Source: Methanomassiliicoccaceae archaeon UBA367 | Lineage (GTDB): Archaea > Thermoplasmatota > Thermoplasmata > Methanomassiliicoccales > Methanomethylophilaceae | DNA: 6,334 nucleotides | NCBI GenBank assembly: GCA_002506255.1 | Contig: DAXF01000077.1 | Location: 1 to 6,334 of the forward strand | Direction: 5' to 3' | In this document: positions 1-5,981 of the stretch, piece by piece | How the letters are laid out: every line of letters begins with the position of its first letter | Position numbering within the stretch: position 1 is the first letter of the stretch | Notes under the pieces: model-generated | Told to the model about the DNA's origin: nothing | What the model saw: only the letters and a program-made list of their open reading frames with translations | Database searches by the model: none | Made by a program: the position numbers and the translations under genes

Positions 1-6
1 AATGCG

Positions 7-819
7 ATGAAATCGAAATCGATTGTTATTGTAGTCGCGGCAATCCTCGCCGTGTCTGCTGCGGCCATAATCATAAACTATGGTTTGTCGGGTGATGAAA
101 GCGATGCTGAAACGACTAAGTTTTTGATCCAGGATGACAAAGGAGTCTACTTCTGGATAGAGGGCGAAGGAGACGACGGATTCACCGCTTTAGATGATGC
201 ATGCAAAAAATTCGACGTTCCGCTGAGTTCCAGTGATTCGTCATATGGTAAATCCATAGACAGTGTTTTTGGGCTGCAGATGATAGGTGCAGGAGATATT
301 TGGACATACTGGGCACAGTATAGTTTCATTGATGGCGAATGGAAGGTGAATGAGGTATCAATAGAGAAAGTGAAGACCTCTGAAGTGGAGGCCATAGCTC
401 TGGTATATTCCTCAACAGGAGCCGCTCCCGCAGCAACGCCCGACGACGCAAAAGTATGGGATCATAGCACCAAAGGGACTGTTTTCACGATAGAATCTTC
501 GTCCGGTCTCTACTTCAAGGTGAATGGTACGGGGGGAAAGGTCATTGATGCATTCATCAACGCTACTGCGGCTTACAATATTCCTTTTCTACCTACCAGC
601 GGCAGTAATCCTACAGGCATAGACTCAATCTTCGGATTGGAAACGACAATGGTTGAACCCATATCGGATGAAAACCCGTACGGAGTTTATCACTGGTGGA
701 TTCAGAAGGTCCGTACGGCTGACGGTACAGGCTGGGAAAGCGCATCTGCATTGATGAGTCAGCTCAACTCTTCCGATGCCCCGGAGATGAAGCTCGTCTA
801 CGGTACAGAGGCATTCTGA
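7..819 (+). CDS. Exported protein with two tandem DUF4430/transcobalamin-C-like domains
   Basis: The 270-residue product probably sits on the outer face of the membrane and may bind corrinoid; that role is inferred from its domains and neighbours. Seen: a basic N-terminus (MKSKS), a hydrophobic helix at about residues 6-23, then ESDAE at 31-35, where cleavage after Ala34 would fit a signal peptidase site. Two copies of one domain follow, at about 38-135 and 158-266, joined by an Ala/Pro-rich linker (about 137-148). Each copy has a beta-start (FLIQ / FTIE), a G-x-YF strand, an Ala-rich helix (TALDDA / VIDAF), IDSVFGL or IDSIFGL (84-90, 205-211), a Trp-containing strand and a closing ALVY or KLVY. 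The pattern resembles DUF4430, the family of the transcobalamin/intrinsic factor C-terminal domain. There is no C-terminal anchor, so an uncleaved N-terminal helix could be the anchor. The start is the first in-frame ATG, but only six bases precede it, so a start outside the window cannot be excluded. The exact function is unknown. Confidence 0.85.
   Translation: MKSKSIVIVVAAILAVSAAAIIINYGLSGDESDAETTKFLIQDDKGVYFWIEGEGDDGFTALDDACKKFDVPLSSSDSSYGKSIDSVFGLQMIGAGDIWTYWAQYSFIDGEWKVNEVSIEKVKTSEVEAIALVYSSTGAAPAATPDDAKVWDHSTKGTVFTIESSSGLYFKVNGTGGKVIDAFINATAAYNIPFLPTSGSNPTGIDSIFGLETTMVEPISDENPYGVYHWWIQKVRTADGTGWESASALMSQLNSSDAPEMKLVYGTEAF
118..411 (+). repeat. First copy of the duplicated DUF4430-like domain (protein-level repeat)
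   Basis: This codes for residues 38-135 of the first gene. It aligns by eye with the second copy: GVYFWI with GLYFKV, FTALDDACKKFDVPL with VIDAFINATAAYNIPF, KSIDSVFGLQ with TGIDSIFGLE, YWAQYS with HWWIQK, and IALVY with MKLVY. The DNA of the two copies has diverged strongly, so the duplication is old. Confidence 0.75.
478..804 (+). repeat. Second copy of the duplicated DUF4430-like domain (protein-level repeat)
   Basis: This codes for residues 158-266 of the first gene. It keeps the IDS-x-FGL core (205-211) and the Trp-rich strand near 229-231. It is slightly longer than the first copy because of an insertion around residues 214-226 between the IDS core and the Trp strand. Confidence 0.75.
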
Positions 820-863
820 ATATAGAGTCCTTGTTCAAACCTTTTATCCAACTCTTTATTGAC

Positions 864-870
864 GAAGGTG
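864..870 (+). promoter_or_regulatory. Ribosome binding site that sets the btuF start
   Basis: GAAGGTG lies six bases before the ATG at 877 and matches the anti-Shine-Dalgarno end of archaeal 16S rRNA (GGTG core). The alternative in-frame starts, TTG at 859 and GTG at 868, would lie before or inside this site, so ATG 877 is the better choice. Confidence 0.7.
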
Positions 871-876
871 CAAAAT

Positions 877-2271
877 ATGGACACTCCGACGAAGATCAAA
901 ACAGTTCTGTCCATGATATTGCTGATATCATGCATCGTGTTCACGATCTTCGCAACTTCGAATATCAATTCCGCACAAGGGACCAACTGCCTTATCCTGG
1001 ACTTCGGAGACGATGAGACTTATTTCATAAATCTTGGAGATCAGGAAGATCCCGATGCTTATGACAGCTTGAACTCTCTGTGTTTGATGTACGAGCTGGA
1101 TCTTAAATGGGACGGCAATGAGGTATCTGAGATAGACGGTGTGATCTCAGGAGAAGAGAAATCATGGAAGCTGTATGTGATCGATAAGCCCGGGGAGAAC
1201 CAGACCGCTTTCGAATGGAGGCTTTCCGATAATAGTCCGTCTGATACGAAGATCAAAGAATATGCATCGGTGGCTTGGGCGTACGGTGATGCAGAGAACG
1301 TTCCTTCTAATGCAGTTGATGCCACAGGGGTGAGTTTTTATGGTTATGGACATCCTCAGAGAATAGTTTCTTTAGCGCCTTCTTGCACAGAGACCATATG
1401 TTCTGTGGGCGGAGAGAAGAAATTGGTGGGGACAGACAGATACAGCAATTATCCTCTCTCTGTGAAGAGCGCACGCGACGAGGGCCGCATAGTCGATACG
1501 GCGGGATTTACCAACCCCAGTTTCGAATCCATTGTAAAGGCGAAACCTGACCTGGTAATAGGTACGGATGCACAGTTTGCGCATAAGGACGTGGCTAAAA
1601 AACTTCGCAGTGTAGGTACGAATGTTCTGATAGTCCCTGAAGGGGGGGATGTGGACTCGATCCTGGAAAGCATCATGATGACCGGTACTGCCATGGGCGT
1701 AAGGGAAGAGGCCAAGGTCGTTGCTGACGGAGTGGAAGAAGATATCGAGAATATCAGAACGATCATAATGAACAACTCCAGCGCCCCGAAGAGCGTGGTG
1801 GTATCTCTATCTCTGGAAAAATCTCCCTGGGTCTCCAGCTCAGGCACCTATGTGTCGGATATACTGGATAAGATCTGCGTGACTAACGGTTTCTCATATA
1901 TGAGCCAGAGTGGCTGGATAATGGTAAACAGCGAGTTTTTGATGCCTGAATATACCAAAATAGATTATTTGATCGTGGTAATGGCTGATGGGCCAACCAA
2001 TCTGGATGAGTATAAGAAGATTCTTGAGAATCTGCCGGATGAGTGGAAGAAGACCAATGCCTATAACGAAGATCCACTGAAAAGCAGGATATATTTCCTC
2101 ACAGGAGAAGCCGGGGATCTGGCATCTCGCCCGGGCCCAAGAGTGGCGCAGCTGACAGAGCTGATAGGGAAGATGGTGCAGCAGAGTGCCTTCGATTCCG
2201 AGGCAATCAGATTTGCGGGTGACGATTATCACGACCATATCTCAATAACTACGGATCCAGTGATCAGATGA
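877..2271 (+). CDS. btuF: Corrinoid ABC transporter substrate-binding protein with N-terminal DUF4430-like domain
   Basis: This is the substrate-capture subunit of a BtuFCD-type importer, acting outside the membrane (464 residues from ATG 877). Seen, in order: an N-terminal hydrophobic helix at about residues 10-27; a DUF4430-like domain at about 37-137 (DFG 42-44, EIDGV 85-89, KSWKLYVID 95-103, VAWAYG 132-137); and a full periplasmic-binding domain at about 158-440. The latter opens with RIVSLAPS (162-169) and contains ESIVKAKPDLVIG. Its Glu217 is at the position of the conserved Glu that docks BtuF onto arginines of BtuC. The domain has the long central helix expected of this cluster. The extra N-terminal domain makes the protein longer than a typical BtuF. 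The N-terminal helix contains LISC, a weak lipobox match (Cys19), but hydrophobic residues continue beyond it, so an uncleaved anchor or cleavage after about Ala33 is equally possible. The stop overlaps the next start (ATGA), suggesting translational coupling. Corrinoid as substrate is inferred from the partners and the downstream cobD; siderophore or haem binders belong to the same superfamily. Confidence 0.85.
   Translation: MDTPTKIKTVLSMILLISCIVFTIFATSNINSAQGTNCLILDFGDDETYFINLGDQEDPDAYDSLNSLCLMYELDLKWDGNEVSEIDGVISGEEKSWKLYVIDKPGENQTAFEWRLSDNSPSDTKIKEYASVAWAYGDAENVPSNAVDATGVSFYGYGHPQRIVSLAPSCTETICSVGGEKKLVGTDRYSNYPLSVKSARDEGRIVDTAGFTNPSFESIVKAKPDLVIGTDAQFAHKDVAKKLRSVGTNVLIVPEGGDVDSILESIMMTGTAMGVREEAKVVADGVEEDIENIRTIIMNNSSAPKSVVVSLSLEKSPWVSSSGTYVSDILDKICVTNGFSYMSQSGWIMVNSEFLMPEYTKIDYLIVVMADGPTNLDEYKKILENLPDEWKKTNAYNEDPLKSRIYFLTGEAGDLASRPGPRVAQLTELIGKMVQQSAFDSEAIRFAGDDYHDHISITTDPVIR
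985..1287 (+). other. DUF4430-like domain in the substrate-binding protein
   Basis: This segment encodes the third copy of the domain shared by the first three genes. It shows the DUF4430 pattern: a DFG strand start, a helix with AYDSL, EIDGV, the strand KSWKLYVID, a Trp strand and a closing VAWAYG. A short linker with YGYGHPQ joins it to the binding domain. Confidence 0.65.
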
Positions 2272-5144
2272 GAGCTCACAGAAAGTATGTATTTTTCGCC
2301 ACGGTGGCGGCAGCACTGATGGTGATGTCTGTGCTGCCCATGTATCTGAATGAATCCGATGCAGAAGGAGGACCATTCGTTCTCATTGATTTCGGGAATG
2401 GCAGGACCGAGTGGTCCGACAAGAGCGGAGACACAGCTTTAGAAGCCTTGGAGTACGCAGTCGAATCCTTCGGAAGTGCAATGCTCTATGATTCTTCCAC
2501 TGGATTCACAGTAGATGGGATCGTCAACAGGACCATTGGCGTTTCATCCACGATAGACATCTCATGGAGATACTATGTTTGGGACGGCAGCACATGGGAG
2601 GACCGGACGGTATATTTCACGGAGTCTGATGCGATCCCATCTGCGCCGATAGCGCTGGGATATTATCCCGCAGGCGTCATTCCCACTGAAAAACCCGGGC
2701 ACATCTCCTCTTGGACATGCATACGGGGTGATTCGTCATCAAGCGGTCATCAAGATGCAGCAAGGGATGATCTGGAACCTGGTTCCGTCAAATGGTCTCA
2801 TACATACGGTAAAGGCAATTTTGTCAACGGGTCGATTTTGGTAGAAGGGGACAATGCATACTTAGTCGCAGGAGGCACCGGAGGGATGCCAGGCAATAAG
2901 CATCCTCCTGCAGTTTATTGCTATGACAGATTCACAGGTGATGAGAAATGGAAATACGAGATGGAATACGGTGCCGGTTATGAGACCTCCACCGGCGTCA
3001 TAGTGGGGGGGCACATCTACGTTCCCACGACCAACGGTCTTCTGTTCAAGATACCTTTAGAAGGCCCGAATGAGGACAAATCGAACGTCATTTCTGTTAA
3101 ATTCAGTTCTGTAAGAGACCCAGCAGATGGTTTGTTGACCGGTTTAGCATACGGGACAGGCCCGGCTACGATAATATACGACTCCGGCGCCCTCTACTTC
3201 GGAACGGCCGCAGGCTATGTTTTCTGTACCGACCTAGATCTGAATGTGCTATGGAAAGGCACGATAGGAGGGTGTGTCTACTTCAACTCGCCCACCATAT
3301 CAGGGGATTATCTGTTCATAGGGGCCCTGAACGGGTCGCTGTATGTGTTCAATAAGATAAATGGCAATCTGATTGCCAGCACATCCGTATTTACGGTGGA
3401 GGGCAAGGGCACAGGATTGGTATATACAGTCGTGATGGTGGAAGACAGGTTGATATTTTCCTTCTCTGACGGAAGGGGTATGAACACTGCCACGGGCGGT
3501 TATGCTGTTTATAGGTTTGACGGTACGATTCTTACCGAGATCGAAAAAGAAACAGGCCTGGGTCTGTGCTCCTCATACCTAATAAGCTCAGATACAGATT
3601 CTTTTAAAGGGGCATATGCGTTCACAACGAACGGGCTGGCCAAAGTCTATCTCGATGGGACATATGAGCTCATAACGCCGGGCCTGGAGCAGATAAAGGC
3701 ACCGGCCGTGCTGGTGAACGGATCCCGGATCATAGCATCCGAGTATGATATAGGAAGCTACATTCTGGAATTCGATCTGGACGGTAATATACTGGGGCGT
3801 TTCAAACAATATGAGGGGACCGAGCAGTATGCACTGGCTCCGCCGGTCATAATCGATGGATGGATATACTCCGGTACCGACGGCGGCATGTATTCTGTCG
3901 AGGGGGATTTCATACCTGTTGTGAAGGCTCCTGCAAAGGACAGCATGGTTCCGGTCGCAGTGGCTGTTTTGATCATCGCGCTTTTGGCGATATTCGTCGT
4001 CTATTGCCTTTATGTAAAGATAGTCAAGGGCATACCGCCGATACCGTACATCCGCGGGAGGATTTCTGAATTAATGGGAACCTCCGGTGAAGGGGTTTCC
4101 AAGATCCGAAAGAATAAGATGCGTTTATTCTGGCTTATAATATTGGGACTGGCGGCATCTTTTCTGATGTTCCTGCTCTGCCTTTCTTACGGGCCGACGG
4201 GCAACACATCGATCCAGGAGACCTTCTCTCTGCTTAGATCGGCTATATCCAAGGGAGGTCAGAATCTTACTTCCGAGGAGACAATAATCTACGTTACCAG
4301 ACTGCCTCGGGCTATGGCGGCCTTCGCAGTAGGTGTCGGCCTTTCCATAGCAGGCTCGGTGTATCAGGCCGTTATAAGGAACCCTCTCGTAGACCCGTAT
4401 ATCCTGGGTGTTTCTGCGGGCTCCGGGACCATGGCCGTCGCTGCGATAACCTCTGGTTTCACATTTTTCGGGCTTTTGAGCGCAACACAATACGCCATAC
4501 CTCTTGCAGCCATAATCGGGGGGCTGTTCGCCTTCTTCGCAACAATGCTGATAGCCGAGAAAGCGGGCGGCTCTTCTACGAACTATGTGCTCGCCGGAGT
4601 GATAGTGGGCTTGGCATTCTCTGCAGCTCAGACGATGTTGATATACTGGGCAGGGGACAAGATACACAGTGCTATGACCTGGCTGTTCGGAAGCTTCACA
4701 TCCATAGGATGGAACAACATATGGGTAGTATTCATTCCCGCGTTGATGCTATCCTTTATACCTTTGATATGGGTCAAAGAGCTGAATCTCATACTTCTAG
4801 GTGAAGATCAGGCCAAGGAGATGGGCCTTGATGTTGCGAGATTCAACAGAGGCATGCTAATATTGGCATCGGTTCTCACGGCGATCTGTGTTTCATTCGT
4901 AGGTATAATAGGCTTCGTCGGATTAGTCGTCCCCCACTTATGCCGTATGCTTCTGGGAGGAGACCACAGGCTTGTCATCCCCGCATCCATGGTACTAGGA
5001 GGTCTTCTGATGATGCTTGCTGATTTCACTTCAAAGATGCTGATGACCGGAGTCGAGCTGCCCGTAGGGGCAATAACCGCCATGATCGGTGCGCCGGTGT
5101 TCGCATATCTTGTGATAAAGAGGGGGCGGATGTATGACGGATAA
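2268..5144 (+). CDS. btuC: Fusion of DUF4430-like domain, PQQ-type beta-propeller and BtuC/FecCD permease
   Basis: This is the membrane channel subunit of the importer, about three times the usual 320-350 residues. Seen, in order: signal sequence (helix about 7-27, ESDAE 29-33); DUF4430-like domain about 36-134 (IDFG 40-43, VDGIV 82-86, SWRYYVWDG 99-107, IALGYY 128-133); PQQ-type propeller about 173-552; helix 560-583; a basic linker 584-617 with eight Lys/Arg; then a complete FecCD permease about 618-958. Permease landmarks are RLPR 678-681, RNPLVDP 704-710, LGVSAGSG 713-720, LGEDQAKEMGLDV 844-856 (contact region for the ATPase), GFVGLVVPHLCR 882-893, ELPVG 930-934 and GAPVF 941-945. The topology is coherent: propeller outside, helix crossing inward, linker inside by the positive-inside rule, then a permease whose N-terminus is normally inside. 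The frame is open throughout. ATG 4119 (Met618) could start a stand-alone permease, but no ribosome site sits close before it. GTGATC lies two bases before ATG 2268. The start overlaps the upstream stop by four bases and the end overlaps the ATPase gene by eleven. Confidence 0.88.
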   Translation: MRAHRKYVFFATVAAALMVMSVLPMYLNESDAEGGPFVLIDFGNGRTEWSDKSGDTALEALEYAVESFGSAMLYDSSTGFTVDGIVNRTIGVSSTIDISWRYYVWDGSTWEDRTVYFTESDAIPSAPIALGYYPAGVIPTEKPGHISSWTCIRGDSSSSGHQDAARDDLEPGSVKWSHTYGKGNFVNGSILVEGDNAYLVAGGTGGMPGNKHPPAVYCYDRFTGDEKWKYEMEYGAGYETSTGVIVGGHIYVPTTNGLLFKIPLEGPNEDKSNVISVKFSSVRDPADGLLTGLAYGTGPATIIYDSGALYFGTAAGYVFCTDLDLNVLWKGTIGGCVYFNSPTISGDYLFIGALNGSLYVFNKINGNLIASTSVFTVEGKGTGLVYTVVMVEDRLIFSFSDGRGMNTATGGYAVYRFDGTILTEIEKETGLGLCSSYLISSDTDSFKGAYAFTTNGLAKVYLDGTYELITPGLEQIKAPAVLVNGSRIIASEYDIGSYILEFDLDGNILGRFKQYEGTEQYALAPPVIIDGWIYSGTDGGMYSVEGDFIPVVKAPAKDSMVPVAVAVLIIALLAIFVVYCLYVKIVKGIPPIPYIRGRISELMGTSGEGVSKIRKNKMRLFWLIILGLAASFLMFLLCLSYGPTGNTSIQETFSLLRSAISKGGQNLTSEETIIYVTRLPRAMAAFAVGVGLSIAGSVYQAVIRNPLVDPYILGVSAGSGTMAVAAITSGFTFFGLLSATQYAIPLAAIIGGLFAFFATMLIAEKAGGSSTNYVLAGVIVGLAFSAAQTMLIYWAGDKIHSAMTWLFGSFTSIGWNNIWVVFIPALMLSFIPLIWVKELNLILLGEDQAKEMGLDVARFNRGMLILASVLTAICVSFVGIIGFVGLVVPHLCRMLLGGDHRLVIPASMVLGGLLMMLADFTSKMLMTGVELPVGAITAMIGAPVFAYLVIKRGRMYDG
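2373..2669 (+). other. DUF4430-like domain at the N-terminus of the permease fusion
   Basis: This encodes residues 36-134, the fourth copy in the window and the closest to the DUF4430 pattern: TALEAL helix, VDGIV, the WRYYVWDG strand and a closing LGYY. It sits immediately after the predicted signal sequence, so it would be the outermost N-terminal module. Confidence 0.65.
2784..3923 (+). other. Extracellular PQQ-like beta-propeller domain, about eight blades
   Basis: This encodes residues about 173-552. Repeats of roughly 40 residues follow the pattern hydrophobic strand, G-x-(I/L)-Y-x-G-(T/A)-x-x-G, x-(V/L)-Y-x-(F/L)-(D/N), then G-x-x-x-W/I. Clear examples are YCYDRFTGDEKWKY (217-230), GHIYVPTTNGLLFKI (248-262), GALYFGTAAGYVFCTD (307-322), DYLFIGALNGSLYVFN (347-362) and GWIYSGTDGGMYSVEG (531-546). 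By eye I count eight repeats, beginning near residues 174, 240, 292, 339, 382, 432, 477 and 521. These propellers act as PQQ enzymes or as binding and scaffold modules. I see no sign of a dehydrogenase here and favour a binding or docking role. Confidence 0.75.
4119..5141 (+). other. BtuC/FecCD permease domain of the fusion protein
   Basis: Residues 618-958 form a complete FecCD-family transmembrane domain, about ten helices by family knowledge, with all the usual conserved blocks. It needs no missing piece from elsewhere. It should form a homodimer with two ATPase subunits, which would bring two propellers together above one channel. Confidence 0.88.
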
Positions 5145-5943
5145 TGTCCCTCTTCTCGAGATACGTAATCTTAACAAGTACTATGATAACGGGTACCATG
5201 CAGTGAGGGATGTCTCTTATAGTATCGAAAGCGGCCTGTTGGTCGGTCTCATAGGACCAAACGGTTGTGGTAAATCGACGATGATGAAGTGTATAAACAG
5301 GCTTCATACGATATCGTCCGGAGACATTCTCGTAGACGGCGTATCCGTTAAGGGACAGAGGCCCGGTGAGCTAGCTAGGAAGATCGCCAGCGTTCCGGCT
5401 CAGTTGAAAACCAGCTTCGGTCTGACGGTTTATGAGACTGTGATGATGGGCCGCTATCCATACATGAAGAACCTGTGGTGGGAGTCAGAGCAGGACGAAT
5501 CCTTCGTCACGGATGCCATGGAGAAATTCGGCGTGAGGCATTTGCAGGACAGGCAGCTCCATATGCTGTCCAGCGGCGAGATGCAGAGGGTACTAATCGC
5601 CAAAGCCTATGTGCAGGAGCCCAGGCTCATGCTCGTGGATGAGCCCACGTCGCATCTTGATATGAGATACAAGCTGGAGGTGATGGAGTATCTTAACGCA
5701 ATGGTGCAGAAAGATATGACAATACTTGTGGCTGAGCACGACATCTCCCTGATGGCCAGATATTGCGATCTGTGCATAATCATGAAGGAGGGCTCCCTGT
5801 TAAGGATCGGCCCTCCGAAGGAGATCATAACCTCTGATCTGATAGAGGAGGTCTACGGCGTCTCGGCATCTGTCGGCTTTGATAACGATGGCGAACTTTT
5901 CGTACTGCCGAAAAGGTATAAAACGGGTCGCGGGAGCATATGA
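5134..5943 (+). CDS. btuD: Corrinoid ABC transporter ATP-binding protein
   Basis: This is the cytoplasmic ATPase that powers the importer: 269 residues, normal for the BtuD/FepC family. All motifs are visible: aromatic A-loop region Tyr16/Tyr17, Walker A GPNGCGKST (41-49), Q-loop glutamine Gln90 in VPAQL, signature LSSGE (145-149; Ser replaces the usual first Gly), Walker B LMLVDEP (165-171) with catalytic Glu170, D-loop SHLD (173-176) and switch His202. The C-terminal part (about 225-260: RIGPPKEI, then DLIEEVYGV) is typical of importers for B12, iron-siderophore or haem. The start at ATG 5134 has a G-rich GAGGGGG site (5120-5126) seven bases upstream and overlaps the permease stop by eleven bases, so translation is probably coupled. 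The enzyme appears active. The sequence alone does not fix the substrate; the permease partner and downstream cobD favour corrinoid. Confidence 0.92.
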   Translation: MTDNVPLLEIRNLNKYYDNGYHAVRDVSYSIESGLLVGLIGPNGCGKSTMMKCINRLHTISSGDILVDGVSVKGQRPGELARKIASVPAQLKTSFGLTVYETVMMGRYPYMKNLWWESEQDESFVTDAMEKFGVRHLQDRQLHMLSSGEMQRVLIAKAYVQEPRLMLVDEPTSHLDMRYKLEVMEYLNAMVQKDMTILVAEHDISLMARYCDLCIIMKEGSLLRIGPPKEIITSDLIEEVYGVSASVGFDNDGELFVLPKRYKTGRGSI

Positions 5944-5950
5944 CGGACTC

Positions 5951-5957
5951 TATAAAT
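5951..5957 (+). promoter_or_regulatory. Possible TATA box for an internal cobD promoter
   Basis: TATAAAT lies in the short gap after the ATPase gene, about 30 bases before the cobD ATG. With usual archaeal spacing this would start transcription near the start codon. The ribosome site at 5973-5978 argues for translation from a longer operon message, so this may be chance. Confidence 0.25.
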
Positions 5958-5972
5958 CGAAGAAATGCATCG

Positions 5973-5978
5973 GGGTGA
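5973..5978 (+). promoter_or_regulatory. Ribosome binding site for cobD
   Basis: GGGTGA includes the archaeal GGTGA core, three bases before ATG 5982. The spacing is short but acceptable. It supports the chosen start, which also places the conserved HGG motif at the expected distance from the N-terminus. Confidence 0.6.
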
Positions 5979-5981
5979 CGA

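Noticed and set aside
859..876. TTG 859 or GTG 868 as the btuF start
   Set aside because: The ribosome site GAAGGTG at 864-870 would lie inside or after these starts, while it is ideally spaced for ATG 877, which also gives a typical export sequence.
820..876. Promoter or cobalamin riboswitch before btuF
   Set aside because: The 57-base gap is too short for a cobalamin riboswitch and shows no B12-box. T/A-rich stretches at 841-847 and 855-859 are poorly placed as TATA boxes because transcription would begin in or after the ribosome site.
912..932. Inverted repeat CATGATAT ... ATATCATG with a 5-base loop
   Set aside because: This is a perfect 8-base stem, but it lies within the codons of the btuF export helix, is A/T-rich and weak, and no T-run follows. 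It is probably chance; a role in translation is possible but unsupported.
831..1016. Plus-strand frame of 61 codons overlapping the start of btuF
   Set aside because: It overlaps the btuF signal sequence in another frame, has no ribosome site and resembles no known protein.
1642..1648. Run of seven G, with a similar run at 3005-3011
   Set aside because: I considered phase variation or sequencing error. Both reading frames continue correctly through conserved domains, so there is no sign of a frameshift.
4074..4121. Separate internal start for the permease at Met603 or Met618
   Set aside because: The frame is continuous and the only GGTGA (4086-4090) is 28 bases from ATG 4119 and downstream of ATG 4074. 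The preceding helix and basic linker make sense as one protein.
4125..4667. Minus-strand frame of 180 codons opposite the permease
   Set aside because: It lies wholly inside the conserved FecCD coding region, is rich in Arg, Cys and His in no recognisable pattern, and is a shadow of the real gene. The other minus-strand frames are rejected for the same reason.
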